64,000 bases of DNA from Tissierella creatinini. Lineage in GTDB: Bacteria; Bacillota; Clostridia; Tissierellales; Tissierellaceae. This document shows, piece after piece, positions 54,062 through 63,410 of this stretch. A model generated the notes under the pieces. It saw nothing but the letters and a program-made list of their open reading frames with translations. It was not told the origin of the DNA and made no database searches. The DNA is taken from assembly GCA_005046945.1 (NCBI GenBank), contig SUSS01000003.1, positions 85,415-149,414 of the forward strand, in the 5' to 3' direction. Position numbers and translations under genes: made by a program. Within the stretch, counting starts at the first letter, position 1, and every line of letters starts with the position of its first letter.

Positions 54062-55843
54062 TTACATTACCTCCTTTACAATAGCTTTCTGTTTCTTGCA
54101 AAGCTGAGCACAGACACCACATCCAACACACTGTGTTCTGTCTATTACAGTTTTTTTAGAGATAGGTTCATATGAAAGAGCAGGACAACCAGCCTTTAAG
54201 CAAATCTTACAACCGATACAAAGGTCAGCATCAACCTCATATTTCTCTGTAAATACGTCTTTAAACTCTTCTTTATCCTGCTGTGAAAGTTTTTTAAGAG
54301 CACACGGCCATCTAGTTATAATTACAGAAGGTTCATCAAGTCCCAATGCCCAGTCTATTGTATCCTTTACTAAGGCCAAATCATTTGGGTCTATAGTTCT
54401 TACATTTTTAGCACCAAGGGCCTTAACGATAGCTTCAATGTCCATAAATGGCGCTTCCGATAGGTCAGCATGACGTCCGGTACCTGGGTTTTCTTGATGA
54501 CCTGTCATTCCTGTAATTCTATTATCCAATATTAAATTGACAGTTCTGCTTTGGTTATATAAGACTTCTATTAAGGAATTGATCCCTGTGTGGAAGAAGG
54601 TAGAGTCCCCTAGTACAGAGACTACTCTTTTATTCTCCTTTTTGATATCAAATCCAATTTGTGCTCCATGGCCTGCGGAAAATCCAGCTCCCATACAAAT
54701 ATTAAAATCCATGGCATTGTAAGGATCTGCAAATCCAAGGGTATAACAACCTATATCTCCAGCTACTAATACGTTCTTTCTCTTTCCTAAATCATAGAAT
54801 ATGCCTCTATGAGGACAGCCGGCACAAAGAGTAGGAGGTCTTGATATGACCTTGCTTTTATCATAATCAATAGTTGGCATTTCCTCTTTGTATAGAGACC
54901 TTCTTATAACATCAGGTGTCAATTCCCCATATGGTGGGAAGGTATCATTTCCATGAGGGATATAGCCCAGCATTTTTACTCTTTCCTCTATATAAGGGTC
55001 ATTTTCTTCAAGAACGTATATTGTATCAAGATCTTTACAAAAATCAGCTATCATCTTATCCGGAAGGGGATTGGTAAACCCAAGCTTTAGATAATTAGCT
55101 TCATTTCCAAAAACCTCTCTAGCATAAAAGTAGCATATTCCTGAGGATATTACCCCAACTTTCTTACCATTATTATATATCAAGTTAAAAGGTGATTCCC
55201 CGCTATAATCTCCAAGGGCATTCATTCTTTCCTCTACTTTTTTTCTCAATTCCTTTGCTATGGCAGGAACTGTAATATATTTTTTTACATCTTTTTTGTA
55301 ATCAGAAAATTCAATTTCGGTTCTTTCGCCACATTCTACAATTCCTTTTGAATGACATATTCTAGTAGTCACTCTAACAAGTACAGGTGTATCGAATGTT
55401 TCACTAATTGTAAAAGCCGCTTTCATCATATCCTTTGCTTCCTGACTGGATGCAGGTTCAAGCATAGGAATTTTTGCTGCCTTTGCATAGTTTCTATTGT
55501 CCTGCTCATTCTGGGAAGAGTGTTGACCCGGTTCATCAGCAGAAATTATTACTAATCCTCCATTAACCCCTGTATAAGCATACGTAAATAGCGGATCGGC
55601 TGCAACATTTAAACCTACATGCTTCATGGATGCCATGGATCTTAACCCTACTATTGATGCACCTATTGCCGCCTCTAGAGCCACCTTCTCGTTAGGAGCC
55701 CATTCTGACTTAACTTCTTTTCTCTCTATCATATTTTCTAATATTTCAGTACTCGGTGTTCCAGGATAAGCAGAAGCAAAATTTACTCCAGCCTCCCAAG
55801 CCCCTTGTACTAAGGCTTCGTTTCCAGTTAATAATTTTTTCAT
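54062..55843 (-). CDS. iorA: indolepyruvate:ferredoxin oxidoreductase, alpha subunit
   Basis: 593 residues. The N-terminal pyrimidine-binding domain has TGNEALVQGAWEAGVNFASAYPGTPSTEI, followed by ADEPGQHSSQNEQDNR. The TPP domain has CAGCPHRGIFYDL, GDIGCYTLGFADPYNAMD, CMGAGFSAGHGAQIG and NRITGMTGHQENPGTG. Two 4Fe-4S motifs end the protein: CIGCKICLKAGCP and CVGCGVCAQLC. First gene of iorAB, transcribed independently of the T-box unit. Confidence 0.96.
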   Translation of the reverse strand: MKKLLTGNEALVQGAWEAGVNFASAYPGTPSTEILENMIERKEVKSEWAPNEKVALEAAIGASIVGLRSMASMKHVGLNVAADPLFTYAYTGVNGGLVIISADEPGQHSSQNEQDNRNYAKAAKIPMLEPASSQEAKDMMKAAFTISETFDTPVLVRVTTRICHSKGIVECGERTEIEFSDYKKDVKKYITVPAIAKELRKKVEERMNALGDYSGESPFNLIYNNGKKVGVISSGICYFYAREVFGNEANYLKLGFTNPLPDKMIADFCKDLDTIYVLEENDPYIEERVKMLGYIPHGNDTFPPYGELTPDVIRRSLYKEEMPTIDYDKSKVISRPPTLCAGCPHRGIFYDLGKRKNVLVAGDIGCYTLGFADPYNAMDFNICMGAGFSAGHGAQIGFDIKKENKRVVSVLGDSTFFHTGINSLIEVLYNQSRTVNLILDNRITGMTGHQENPGTGRHADLSEAPFMDIEAIVKALGAKNVRTIDPNDLALVKDTIDWALGLDEPSVIITRWPCALKKLSQQDKEEFKDVFTEKYEVDADLCIGCKICLKAGCPALSYEPISKKTVIDRTQCVGCGVCAQLCKKQKAIVKEVM

Positions 55844-55911
55844 TGCGTCCTCCTATAAATCACTTAGTAACTTGTCCAACTCGTTATACTAATAAATTTG
55901 ATTAATTTAAG

Positions 55912-55985
55912 TATCAGTAGCAATTGCTATGCAATTGCTTCACACCACTAAAATGAGGTGGGGGAACATCTGCACCTCATTATAT
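55912..55985 (-). repeat. palindromic dispersed repeat, copy E (short form)
   Basis: On the minus strand, TATAATGAGGTGCAGATGTTCCCCCACCTCATTTTAGTGGTGTGAAGCAATTGC... matches the two ends of copies A and D with the middle block missing. The GCAATTGCATAGCAATTGC hairpin is intact. Confidence 0.75.
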
Positions 55986-56071
55986 CAAATATATCATAAA
56001 AACAAAATAACAAATATTCAAACAAAACTGCCAACCAAGAAGATTTATTAGTTGACAGTTTTTTAATAATC

Positions 56072-56386
56072 TTATGCTTTTGGAGCCGGCGCCTTTACAA
56101 CAATCAACTCCAAAGTTTCATCGTTTAAGTTTTTAACGTTCATCTTTGTATTAAAGGGAATTTTTAACAAAGTACCTTTTGAATACTCATGTATATCTTG
56201 ATCATTAAGACCAATGGAAAGAGTGCCTCTTATTACAGTCATATAAACATTTGAATTTGAAAAATGCTCTGCTAATCCTTCTTCCTTGTTAAAAACCATG
56301 TGTAGATAATGGACATTCTCATCATAAATTACCTTTTCTACTGCCTTTTCATTGCCAGTTGATAATTTGAATACTTGCTCTATCAT
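56072..56386 (-). CDS. cupin-domain protein
   Basis: 104 residues forming a single small beta barrel: HYLHMVFNKEEGLAEHFSNS, YMTVIRGTLSIGLNDQ and SKGTLLKIPFNTKMNVKNL. The first cupin motif has one His (AEHFSNSNVYMTVIRG) and the second lacks the usual His, so metal binding is uncertain. Function unknown. Alone between the repeat and a divergent gene; AGGGGGAAGATTAA precedes the ATG. Confidence 0.75.
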   Translation of the reverse strand: MIEQVFKLSTGNEKAVEKVIYDENVHYLHMVFNKEEGLAEHFSNSNVYMTVIRGTLSIGLNDQDIHEYSKGTLLKIPFNTKMNVKNLNDETLELIVVKAPAPKA

Positions 56387-56597
56387 TTAATCTTCCCCCT
56401 AAAAATTTTATGCAATGACCTAACATAATATTAACATAGATTAGAATAAAATTACATAACTTTGTTTTTCACATGATAAGCTAACATATTACATTCCCAT
56501 CTTTATTGATTAAATAATATGATGAAGATATAATAAGATTTGAAGCAATTATTGCCTATACTTAAATTTAAAAAGGCAGATATTAAAGGGGCATAAA

Positions 56598-57557
56598 ATG
56601 ATACAAACTACTGATAAGGTCAAAGAAAAACTAAATACGATCCCTGAGCTGCCTGGAATTTATAAATTTCTGGATTGTAATGGTAGAATCATTTATATAG
56701 GAAAGAGTAAGACCTTGAACAAAAGAGTCAAATCCTATTTTGTAGATAATCCAAAGTGGGATAAGGTCAATAGAATAGCCCCATATATAGATGATTTAGA
56801 ATTTATTGTTAGCGACACTCACCTGGAAGCTAGATTATTGGAATGCGAGCTTATTAAGTCAATAAAGCCTATCTTTAATTCCCAAATGAAAAATGATGAG
56901 AAATATGCTTATATAAAAATAGAGGAATATAATAGATATAATCCTATCTCCATTGTATATAATAGGGGGGAGGCCTCTTTTGGACCCTTTAGAAAAAAGT
57001 ATTATCTTTATAAAATTACAGAATCATTAAAAAATCTATACCCTATAAAAAAATCTAATGGCGCTTATGACTTTGAATACCACTTAATGCCTTTAACCAT
57101 GGATAATGATACCTACAAAAGGAACAAAGAAGTTTTATTGGAGATATTCTCCTGCGATATTCATATGGACTTCTTTATTGCAGCAATTAAAGGAAAGATG
57201 AAAGAGGCTGCTTCAATCTATAAATTTGAAACAGCCTCAATGTATAGGGATATAATATTTAATTTAAATTACTTGAAATCAGGAATAAGCGGATATCGAA
57301 ATATGTTTATAAAAAACATAGTCCTAAAAATTCCTTATGATAATGGAATAAAACTCTTTTTTATAAGCCATGGTAGAATAGCTTATAAAAAATCCTATAA
57401 AAGGCTATCTAGTAGAAGCTATAGCTTATTTATAGATAATTCCTTAAGATTACCTGTCCCTTCTTCTAGCGATGAGAAAATGAGCATTGATTATAGGGAC
57501 ATACTGTATTCAGAAATACTATCCCTTCCAAGCAATATGGTTATTTATTTAGACTAA
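56598..57557 (+). CDS. stand-alone UvrC-like GIY-YIG nuclease (Cho-like)
   Basis: 319 residues. The N-terminal GIY-YIG domain has LPGIYKFLDCNGRIIYIGKSKTL followed by VKSYF and LEARLLECELIKSIKPIFN, as in UvrC. The middle region has FGPFRKKYYLYKITESLKNLYPIKKS and a UVR-like stretch (AAIKGKMKEAASIYKFETA). The UvrC RNase H-like C-terminal nuclease and HhH domains are absent. Layout matches Cho-type incision enzymes. RBS AAAGGGGCATAAA. The only plus-strand gene in this region. Confidence 0.85.
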   Translation: MIQTTDKVKEKLNTIPELPGIYKFLDCNGRIIYIGKSKTLNKRVKSYFVDNPKWDKVNRIAPYIDDLEFIVSDTHLEARLLECELIKSIKPIFNSQMKNDEKYAYIKIEEYNRYNPISIVYNRGEASFGPFRKKYYLYKITESLKNLYPIKKSNGAYDFEYHLMPLTMDNDTYKRNKEVLLEIFSCDIHMDFFIAAIKGKMKEAASIYKFETASMYRDIIFNLNYLKSGISGYRNMFIKNIVLKIPYDNGIKLFFISHGRIAYKKSYKRLSSRSYSLFIDNSLRLPVPSSSDEKMSIDYRDILYSEILSLPSNMVIYLD

Positions 57558-58081
57558 TATTTTCCATAGTGGACTTTTGAAAAATCGTAGGCCTTATCAT
57601 CATAAGAAGCATAGTCTTCATCCTTATAACCCAAGGCCATAATGCTTAAGACACTATATTTATCAGGGATATTTAATATCTTTCTAACTTCGTCTTCAGA
57701 ATCAACAGTATCGTTTTTACGATTTCTTATTTGAATCCAGCATGACCCCAATCCAAGTTCTGATGCTGCTATTTGAATCAATATGGCAGCAATAGAAGCA
57801 TCTTCTACCCATACATCGCTCAATTGGCTATCTGCAATCACAACTATTGCAAAGGATGCTGTTTTTAATCCTTCGGTTCCCTTATCTTTAGAATCCTTCA
57901 ACCCTAGTAAGGTTTCCTTATCTTCAACCACAATGAATTCCACTGGCTTTTTATTCTTTGACGAAGGAGCTAAAAGTCCTGCCTTCAATACTTGTTCTAT
58001 TATTTCTTTATCTACCTTTTCCTCTTTAAACCTTCTTATAGATCTTCTATTCTTTAAGACTTGTAAAATTTGATTTTCCAT
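57554..58081 (-). CDS. nitroreductase-family flavoprotein
   Basis: 175 residues with the FMN-binding signature LKNRRSIRRFKEEKVD at the start, LLAPSSKNKKPVEFIVVED, DASIAAILIQIAASELGLGSCWIQIRNR and LSIMALGYKDEDYA. Oxidoreductase using NAD(P)H on an unknown acceptor. It follows the metallochaperone gene by two bases on the same strand; its 3' end overlaps the UvrC-like gene by four bases. Confidence 0.9.
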   Translation of the reverse strand: MENQILQVLKNRRSIRRFKEEKVDKEIIEQVLKAGLLAPSSKNKKPVEFIVVEDKETLLGLKDSKDKGTEGLKTASFAIVVIADSQLSDVWVEDASIAAILIQIAASELGLGSCWIQIRNRKNDTVDSEDEVRKILNIPDKYSVLSIMALGYKDEDYASYDDKAYDFSKVHYGKY

Positions 58082-58083
58082 TA

Positions 58084-58317
58084 TTATAAAGCTTTAACTT
58101 GGGTTTTCTTAATCTCATATCCTAGTTTATCGATTGCTTTTTCAATATCTTCTATTGTTACTTTTTCTTCATCAAAGTTAACTTTTACTTTACTTGAGTT
58201 GAATGATACGTTTAAGCTTTCTTTGTCTATACCATCTAATAACTTTACTCCGTTTTCTATCTTTTGCATACATGACGGACAAGTTAATGTCTCCAATTGA
58301 ATAGTTGCTTTTTGCAT
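58084..58317 (-). CDS. heavy-metal-associated (CopZ-like) metallochaperone
   Basis: 77 residues, one HMA ferredoxin-like domain with the metal site LTCPSCMQKIE at about residues 11-21 and the pattern VKVNFDEEKVTIEDIEKAIDKLGYEI. It would carry Cu(I) or Zn and hand it to the P1B-ATPase next door. The second of two close ATGs is chosen (58315-58317) because AAAGGAG is at the right distance. Probable own promoter TATAAT at 58351-58356 with a CRP/FNR-type site upstream. Confidence 0.9.
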   Translation of the reverse strand: MQKATIQLETLTCPSCMQKIENGVKLLDGIDKESLNVSFNSSKVKVNFDEEKVTIEDIEKAIDKLGYEIKKTQVKAL

Positions 58318-58377
58318 TTTCATCTCTCCTTTAACTTTTCTATTAAATATATTATACACTAGATCTTTATATTTAAA

Positions 58378-58392
58378 TTGACCTAGGCACAA
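58378..58392 (-). promoter_or_regulatory. degenerate CRP/FNR-type site ahead of the metallochaperone
   Basis: TTGACCTAGGCACAA is close to TTGAC-N4-GTCAA and is centred about 41 bases upstream of the start predicted from TATAAT at 58351-58356. The same geometry is seen at 60725-60740. Confidence 0.4.
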
Positions 58393-58410
58393 ATTATGAT
58401 TTTTATTTTT

Positions 58411-60270
58411 CTAGTATCTTAATTTGTAGCCAATCAGCCTCATACCATTTAAAATTACGGCCAATATACTACCTTCGTGTACCAACATACCTATTGACAT
58501 GTTCATCCATTCACTGAAGAATACACTGGCAAGGAGAACTAATACTACTCCTACTGCAATTATGATGTTTTGACGCATGTTTCTAGCAGTTGCTTTTGTT
58601 AACCCCAGTGCATGGGGTAGACGGCTGAAATTTGAATTCATTAATACTACATCTGATGTTTCAATTGCTACATCCGTGCCGCTTCCCATTGCTATTCCTA
58701 TTTGTGCTAGAGCCAGTGATGGGCTATCGTTTACTCCGTCTCCTACGAAAGCTACTATTTGCCCTTTATCTTGTAAGTCTTTTATATATGCTTGCTTATC
58801 TTCCGGCAACATATGTCCATGAGCTTCTGTAAGTCCAAGCTCACGTGCTACTAAATCTACTGTTCCTTGGTTATCTCCTGAAAGTACTACTAGGTTCTTA
58901 ACTCCCAATCTCTTTAACCTTTGAAGATCTTCCTTAACACCCGGACGAATTTGGTCACGAATCCCCATAAGAACTTTTAACTCTCCATCGACTGCCGTTA
59001 AAACCAGTGAGTTACCATTTACCTCAAATTTATCAATATCTGCACGCATTTTTTGATTTAATTGGACATTTTCTTCTTCCATCAGTGCTACATTACCAAC
59101 TGCAACTCTATGTCCATCAACTTCAGCTACAATCCCTCCACCCTTAACTACATCTGTTTTATCTACCCTATAAGGTTTAGTATCTCCAATGTATTCTACC
59201 ACTGCATTTGCCAATGGATGGTCTGATTCTTTTTCAACACTTGCAAGGTAAGCTAATACTTCATCTACCTTATCTGTATCCCCATAAATTTCTTTATCTG
59301 CTACCTTAGGATTTCCTATTGTTAATGTTCCTGTTTTATCGAATACCATTGTATCAAGTCTAGAAAAATCGCTAATTACTTCACTACCCTTTAATAAAAC
59401 ACCATGTTTTGCCCCATTACCAATACCTGCAACATTTGAAACCGGGACTCCGATAACCAATGCTCCCGGGCATCCTAGAACTAATATTGTGATTGCAAGT
59501 TCAATATCCCTTGAAATCAACCATACTATAGCAGATAGAACCAACACAGCCGGTGTATAATATTTTGAAAACCTATCTATGAAACGTTCAGCTTCCGATT
59601 TGGAATCCTGTGCTTCTTCAACCAACTCAATAATTTTACCAAAAGTAGTATCTTCTCCTACACGGTCAGCTATTATTTGGACTGTTCCATTTTCTAATAT
59701 GGTTCCTGCAAATACTTTAGAATCTTTCTTTTTATTTACCGGAAGAGATTCACCTGTGATACTTGCTTCGTTTATATGACCTTCTCCTGTTAAAACTGTA
59801 CCATCAACCGGAACTTTTGCCCCTGTTTTTACAAGCAAAATATCTCCAACATCTACTTCATCTACTTCTACTTCTTCAAATTCACCATTTTCCATTTGCT
59901 TCAAAGCACTTTCCGGTGCCATTTCAGTTAATTCTTTAATTGCAGAACGGGTTTGATTTAATGTACGCTGCTCTAAGAATGCTCCGAATAAGAACAAGAA
60001 TGTTACTATTGCTGATTCTTCAAAGTTCTTAATGAAAAATGCTCCTAAAACTGCGATAGTAACTAACACATCTATACTGACAACCTTTACTTTTAATGCT
60101 TGATATGCTTGGATTATAATAGGTGCAACCCCTAAAATTGAAGCTATAACCAAAGACCAAATGGCTATTTCTTCATTATGAAAAACTAATTCGCTGATAA
60201 ATCCAGATGCGATTAAAATAGCGCTTAGTAATGTTATTTGATTTTTCTTACCCAATATGAATTTCTGCAT
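58411..60270 (-). CDS. P1B-type heavy-metal-translocating ATPase
   Basis: About 619 residues with eight membrane segments, no N-terminal HMA domain, the phosphorylation site MVFDKTGTLTIG, hinge GDGVNDSPSLALAQIGIAMG, the SEHPLAN-like SDHPLANAV, and TGES at ITGESLPVNK. The transport-site segment reads ILVLGCPGALVIGVPVSN with CPG, not CPC or SPC, and the C-terminal HEGSILAVILNGMRL matches the HEGGT of P1B-4 enzymes (Fe/Co/Zn export). Metal specificity is uncertain. It starts at 60268-60270 after GAGAGG; an in-frame start eight codons earlier has no ribosome site. Confidence 0.9.
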   Translation of the reverse strand: MQKFILGKKNQITLLSAILIASGFISELVFHNEEIAIWSLVIASILGVAPIIIQAYQALKVKVVSIDVLVTIAVLGAFFIKNFEESAIVTFLFLFGAFLEQRTLNQTRSAIKELTEMAPESALKQMENGEFEEVEVDEVDVGDILLVKTGAKVPVDGTVLTGEGHINEASITGESLPVNKKKDSKVFAGTILENGTVQIIADRVGEDTTFGKIIELVEEAQDSKSEAERFIDRFSKYYTPAVLVLSAIVWLISRDIELAITILVLGCPGALVIGVPVSNVAGIGNGAKHGVLLKGSEVISDFSRLDTMVFDKTGTLTIGNPKVADKEIYGDTDKVDEVLAYLASVEKESDHPLANAVVEYIGDTKPYRVDKTDVVKGGGIVAEVDGHRVAVGNVALMEEENVQLNQKMRADIDKFEVNGNSLVLTAVDGELKVLMGIRDQIRPGVKEDLQRLKRLGVKNLVVLSGDNQGTVDLVARELGLTEAHGHMLPEDKQAYIKDLQDKGQIVAFVGDGVNDSPSLALAQIGIAMGSGTDVAIETSDVVLMNSNFSRLPHALGLTKATARNMRQNIIIAVGVVLVLLASVFFSEWMNMSIGMLVHEGSILAVILNGMRLIGYKLRY

Positions 60271-60345
60271 ATTTATTATCCTCTCTATTCCCAATTAAAT
60301 TGCAACGGGCAGGCATAAAAACCTACCCTAGTATGATGATTCTAT

Positions 60346-60648
60346 TTAAGCTTGATATGCTTCATCTAATTCAGATAGCATATTATATACCGCTTCATAA
60401 CTTTCACATACATCCCCCGGTACTGTGTAGTTATCTGTAATTTCACGTAGTTTTACAAATTCATCATGTAAACTAGGTTTATCGGATCCTGCTTCTTTGG
60501 TTTTCTCTACGATTGAATCATATACCTTACGAACATCATGAAATTCTGGATGATGAGCTCCGTGAACTTTAGCTACAACCGGTACAAATAATTCTAATTT
60601 CTTAAAATATCTTTCCTTTACTTGATTAAATGTTAATTCTTTTGACAT
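60346..60648 (-). CDS. RIC-like hemerythrin-family iron-sulfur cluster repair protein
   Basis: 100 residues, helical. VPVVAKVHGAHHPEFHDVRK resembles the HGxxHPE metal-binding motif of RIC/YtfE di-iron proteins, and LHDEFVKLREITDNY carries a second His/Glu set. RIC proteins repair nitrosylated or oxidised Fe-S clusters. It is shorter than full YtfE because the N-terminal ScdA domain is absent. It lies directly upstream of the P-type ATPase and has a CRP/FNR-type site in its promoter. Confidence 0.72.
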   Translation of the reverse strand: MSKELTFNQVKERYFKKLELFVPVVAKVHGAHHPEFHDVRKVYDSIVEKTKEAGSDKPSLHDEFVKLREITDNYTVPGDVCESYEAVYNMLSELDEAYQA

Positions 60649-60724
60649 TTTATCTCCCTCTTTCTCTTTTTATTTATTCTTTCTTTATCTTGATTTTATA
60701 TTACCAAAGAATTAAAGCATTTAC

Positions 60725-60740
60725 TTTGACTTAGGTCAAA
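60725..60740 (-). promoter_or_regulatory. CRP/FNR-type activator site ahead of ric-ATPase
   Basis: TTTGACTTAGGTCAAA is a near-perfect palindrome (TTTGAC-N4-GTCAAA). With TAATAT at 60698-60703 as the -10 box, its centre falls near -41.5, the classic class II activator position. The TTGAC-N4-GTCAA form resembles the sites assigned to the clostridial NO/redox regulator HcpR. Confidence 0.62.
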
Positions 60741-60745
60741 ATTTT

Positions 60746-62329
60746 TCAATGTTCAACATGAATCATGATGACTTTATCATCTTCTAAGAGTAAAGTATCA
60801 CCAACCGGAACAATTATGTCGCAATTTTTTCTTTGCACCATAATAATTAAACGGTCAGCTGGTAATTTTAAATCTTTTAAAAATTGGTTTTCCCATTGGT
60901 GACCCTTTGGAATAGTGAATTCGATGAGTTCTTGCCCACTTTCATCAAAGTATGTTTCCCCACCTAAGACAATTATATCATTTTCTTCTAAGGTTATATG
61001 CCCTCTAGGAACAATGGTTTTTCCTTTACGTTTAATCTTAGCAACTATAAAGTCGAATGTTAAGTTTAAATCCTTTACCTGAATACCAATTAAATTACTA
61101 TTCGGGTGAATCCTTGTTTCTAAGAATCCAACCTCAGCTTTGTTCTGGTAGTAGTTAAATGTCTTTAAGACAGTATCACTAGGATCCAACATATCCCATG
61201 ATTTTGCAGCAGGAGGCATTAGGGAACCTTGAGCAAATGCAGAAAGTAGGCAGATACCAAATACAATATGATAAATATCTAAAGAGACTATGGCATCACT
61301 ATTAACAGCCATAATTGCAAATGCTATGGCTGCAGCACCACGAATACCTGCCAGTGATATCATGTTCAATTGATTTCGTTTAAGTCTAAAGGGAAACATA
61401 AGTCCATACACGGTTACTGGTCTAGCAATAATGGTCATGAACAACATAATAGCAAGTGCTATTGGAAATGTCTTAATGAAGGCTGTTAGATTGGATAATA
61501 GGCCTAAGATGAAAAACAGACCAATCTGCATGATTTCTGTAAAGCCGTCAAAGAAAAAGACTATGTCACGCTTACCTCTAAATTCCATATTACCAAGATA
61601 AACACCTAAAATATATAGGGCCAAATACCCATTACCGCCAAGAAGGCTTGCAGAAGAGAAAGTAATCAGCATGATGGCTGCCATAAATACAGCATTAAGC
61701 CCATCTGCCTGGAGTTGAAAATCTTTAAGAAACCTTCCGATAGCATATGCAATTCCAAAACCCACAGCAATCCCTATAGCCACTTGAGATATGATTAAAA
61801 TCGGTATTGAAACATCCGAACCGATTATTACTGATAAGAACACCATAGTCATTGTATAAGCAGTAGGGTCATTTGAACCACTTTCAAGTTCTAATAAGGG
61901 TGCTGTGTTGTATTTTAAGTTCAAGTTCTTTGAGCGTAAGACATTTGAAACACTGGCATAGTCGGTTGAACCCAAAATCGAACCTATAAGCATACCCTCT
62001 AATAAATCAAAACCCAGAATATAATGACAGAATAAACCTGTGACTAAGGCTGTAGCAATTACCCCTAAAGAACTTAATACAATTGCCTCTTTTGCGACGG
62101 GTTTGGCCATCTTCCAATTAGTGCCAAAGCCACCGTAAAACATTATGACCATAAGTGCTACTGTAGCAAAGTTATCTGCAAATTTGTAATCCTCAAATTC
62201 TAAACCTAATGCACCAAAACCCATACCTAGTACAATAAATAATAATAGGGCAGGTATCCCATGCTTATTAGAAAATCGTATAGCAAAAAGTGCAAGAATA
62301 AAAATAACACCAATAAGTAAAAAATTCAT
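60746..62329 (-). CDS. K+/H+ antiporter (NhaP2/CvrA-like) with C-terminal RCK/TrkA_C domain
   Basis: 527 residues. About twelve membrane segments of the CPA1 fold, with LLLFIVLGMGFGALGLEF, LIGSILGSTDYASVSNVLRSKN and LLELESGSNDPTAYTMTMVF (ion-binding Asp region). Residues 400-527 form a soluble regulatory part with a TrkA_C domain (IVPRGHITLEENDIIVLGG). It exports K+ in exchange for H+. It is alone on the minus strand, upstream of the ric promoter. Confidence 0.92.
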   Translation of the reverse strand: MNFLLIGVIFILALFAIRFSNKHGIPALLLFIVLGMGFGALGLEFEDYKFADNFATVALMVIMFYGGFGTNWKMAKPVAKEAIVLSSLGVIATALVTGLFCHYILGFDLLEGMLIGSILGSTDYASVSNVLRSKNLNLKYNTAPLLELESGSNDPTAYTMTMVFLSVIIGSDVSIPILIISQVAIGIAVGFGIAYAIGRFLKDFQLQADGLNAVFMAAIMLITFSSASLLGGNGYLALYILGVYLGNMEFRGKRDIVFFFDGFTEIMQIGLFFILGLLSNLTAFIKTFPIALAIMLFMTIIARPVTVYGLMFPFRLKRNQLNMISLAGIRGAAAIAFAIMAVNSDAIVSLDIYHIVFGICLLSAFAQGSLMPPAAKSWDMLDPSDTVLKTFNYYQNKAEVGFLETRIHPNSNLIGIQVKDLNLTFDFIVAKIKRKGKTIVPRGHITLEENDIIVLGGETYFDESGQELIEFTIPKGHQWENQFLKDLKLPADRLIIMVQRKNCDIIVPVGDTLLLEDDKVIMIHVEH

Positions 62330-62486
62330 AGCATTCTCCTTTCTGATAAGAAATTATTGAAGAAAAAACTGAAGAGATTGTTAAATTGAAATTCATTTTT
62401 TAGATTTCGTAGTTTTTAATTCTATCATAATTTTATCATAATTAACTTATGGCGGTCAATATTTTTTCAAACGCTTATTTTTTGCT

Positions 62487-63323
62487 TCATTTATTTTCAA
62501 GATTTTGTAAAATTTGAAGATAACGTTTTGTTGCCAAAGTACTTGTTTTTCCCTTCTTACAAAAGTAAAGACCAGCCAGTTTAGGTACAACCCGTTCAAC
62601 TACAATCTGCCCATCCACCATCTTTGATTTTAGGGCTTCCAAAGCCTCAAGAAACCGTTCATCCTCCTTTGCCCTCTTGTAAAAGGATAAAACATAAACA
62701 TACACAAAAAGGTTATAATTTCGGAAGGGATATTCAACTTCCATAAATAATGTGCCAATTCCATAATGACATGGGCCGATGGGTTTCCTAATCCTCCAAT
62801 GCTCCAACAAAAAATCCACAGCTTTGTCAAGTGCAGGCTCTTTATTACAATAATTACTAAAAGAGAAGGCATTTAGAGCAATAAGTGTTGGAAAGGGGTT
62901 TGAATACTCAGTTTCAGGGCCTCGGCCAAAGCTGAATTTATTGCAGCGCCATCCACCATCCATATATTGGGTAACCAAAAGATGTAAAAAAGTTTTTTGT
63001 AGTCTTTCATCCGAAGCAAATCCCATATGGCAAAGCGTATTAGCAGCATTGATAGTTTGACATGGATAAATAGCACCTTTAGGATACAAGCTAAAACGTC
63101 CATCCTCTTGCCAAGTACTAAATATTAATTCAGCTGTATCTTGTATTATAGGTTCTGTGGTTTCCATGCCTAATTCTAACAAATACATCACGCTCTCTAA
63201 AGTGGAAAATGGAGAACCCTTTATTAAACGCTTATCTGGTGTAGTCCAAAGATCAGCTCCGTTATCGTGTCTATGTGATAATATCACCCCAACATCTGAT
63301 ACATATTGTTTCTCAACAGTCAT
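62487..63323 (-). CDS. alpha/alpha-toroid (prenyltransferase/squalene-cyclase-like) protein
   Basis: 278 residues, no signal peptide. Repeated helical pairs with aromatic-rich QW-like segments are seen: WQEDGRFSLYPKGAIYPCQT, LVTQYMDGGWRCNKFSFG, NPFPTLIALNAFSF and FLLEHW. Cys/His residues (CHYGIG, CQTINAANTLCHMG) might bind zinc. I know no specific function; the fold resembles terpene cyclases and related toroids but catalytic DxDD/DCTAE motifs are absent. Confidence 0.65.
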   Translation of the reverse strand: MTVEKQYVSDVGVILSHRHDNGADLWTTPDKRLIKGSPFSTLESVMYLLELGMETTEPIIQDTAELIFSTWQEDGRFSLYPKGAIYPCQTINAANTLCHMGFASDERLQKTFLHLLVTQYMDGGWRCNKFSFGRGPETEYSNPFPTLIALNAFSFSNYCNKEPALDKAVDFLLEHWRIRKPIGPCHYGIGTLFMEVEYPFRNYNLFVYVYVLSFYKRAKEDERFLEALEALKSKMVDGQIVVERVVPKLAGLYFCKKGKTSTLATKRYLQILQNLENK

Positions 63324-63410
63324 ATCTATATCTCTCCTAATATTTTATGCCAATTTAAGCTACTCATCATATGTTTTTCTAATATTTACCCTTTCATGGT
63401 ATAGATATGC

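Noticed and set aside
62487-63323. True squalene-hopene cyclase
   Set aside because: It is only 278 residues and lacks the DxDD catalytic motif; only the repeat-like helical pattern is shared.
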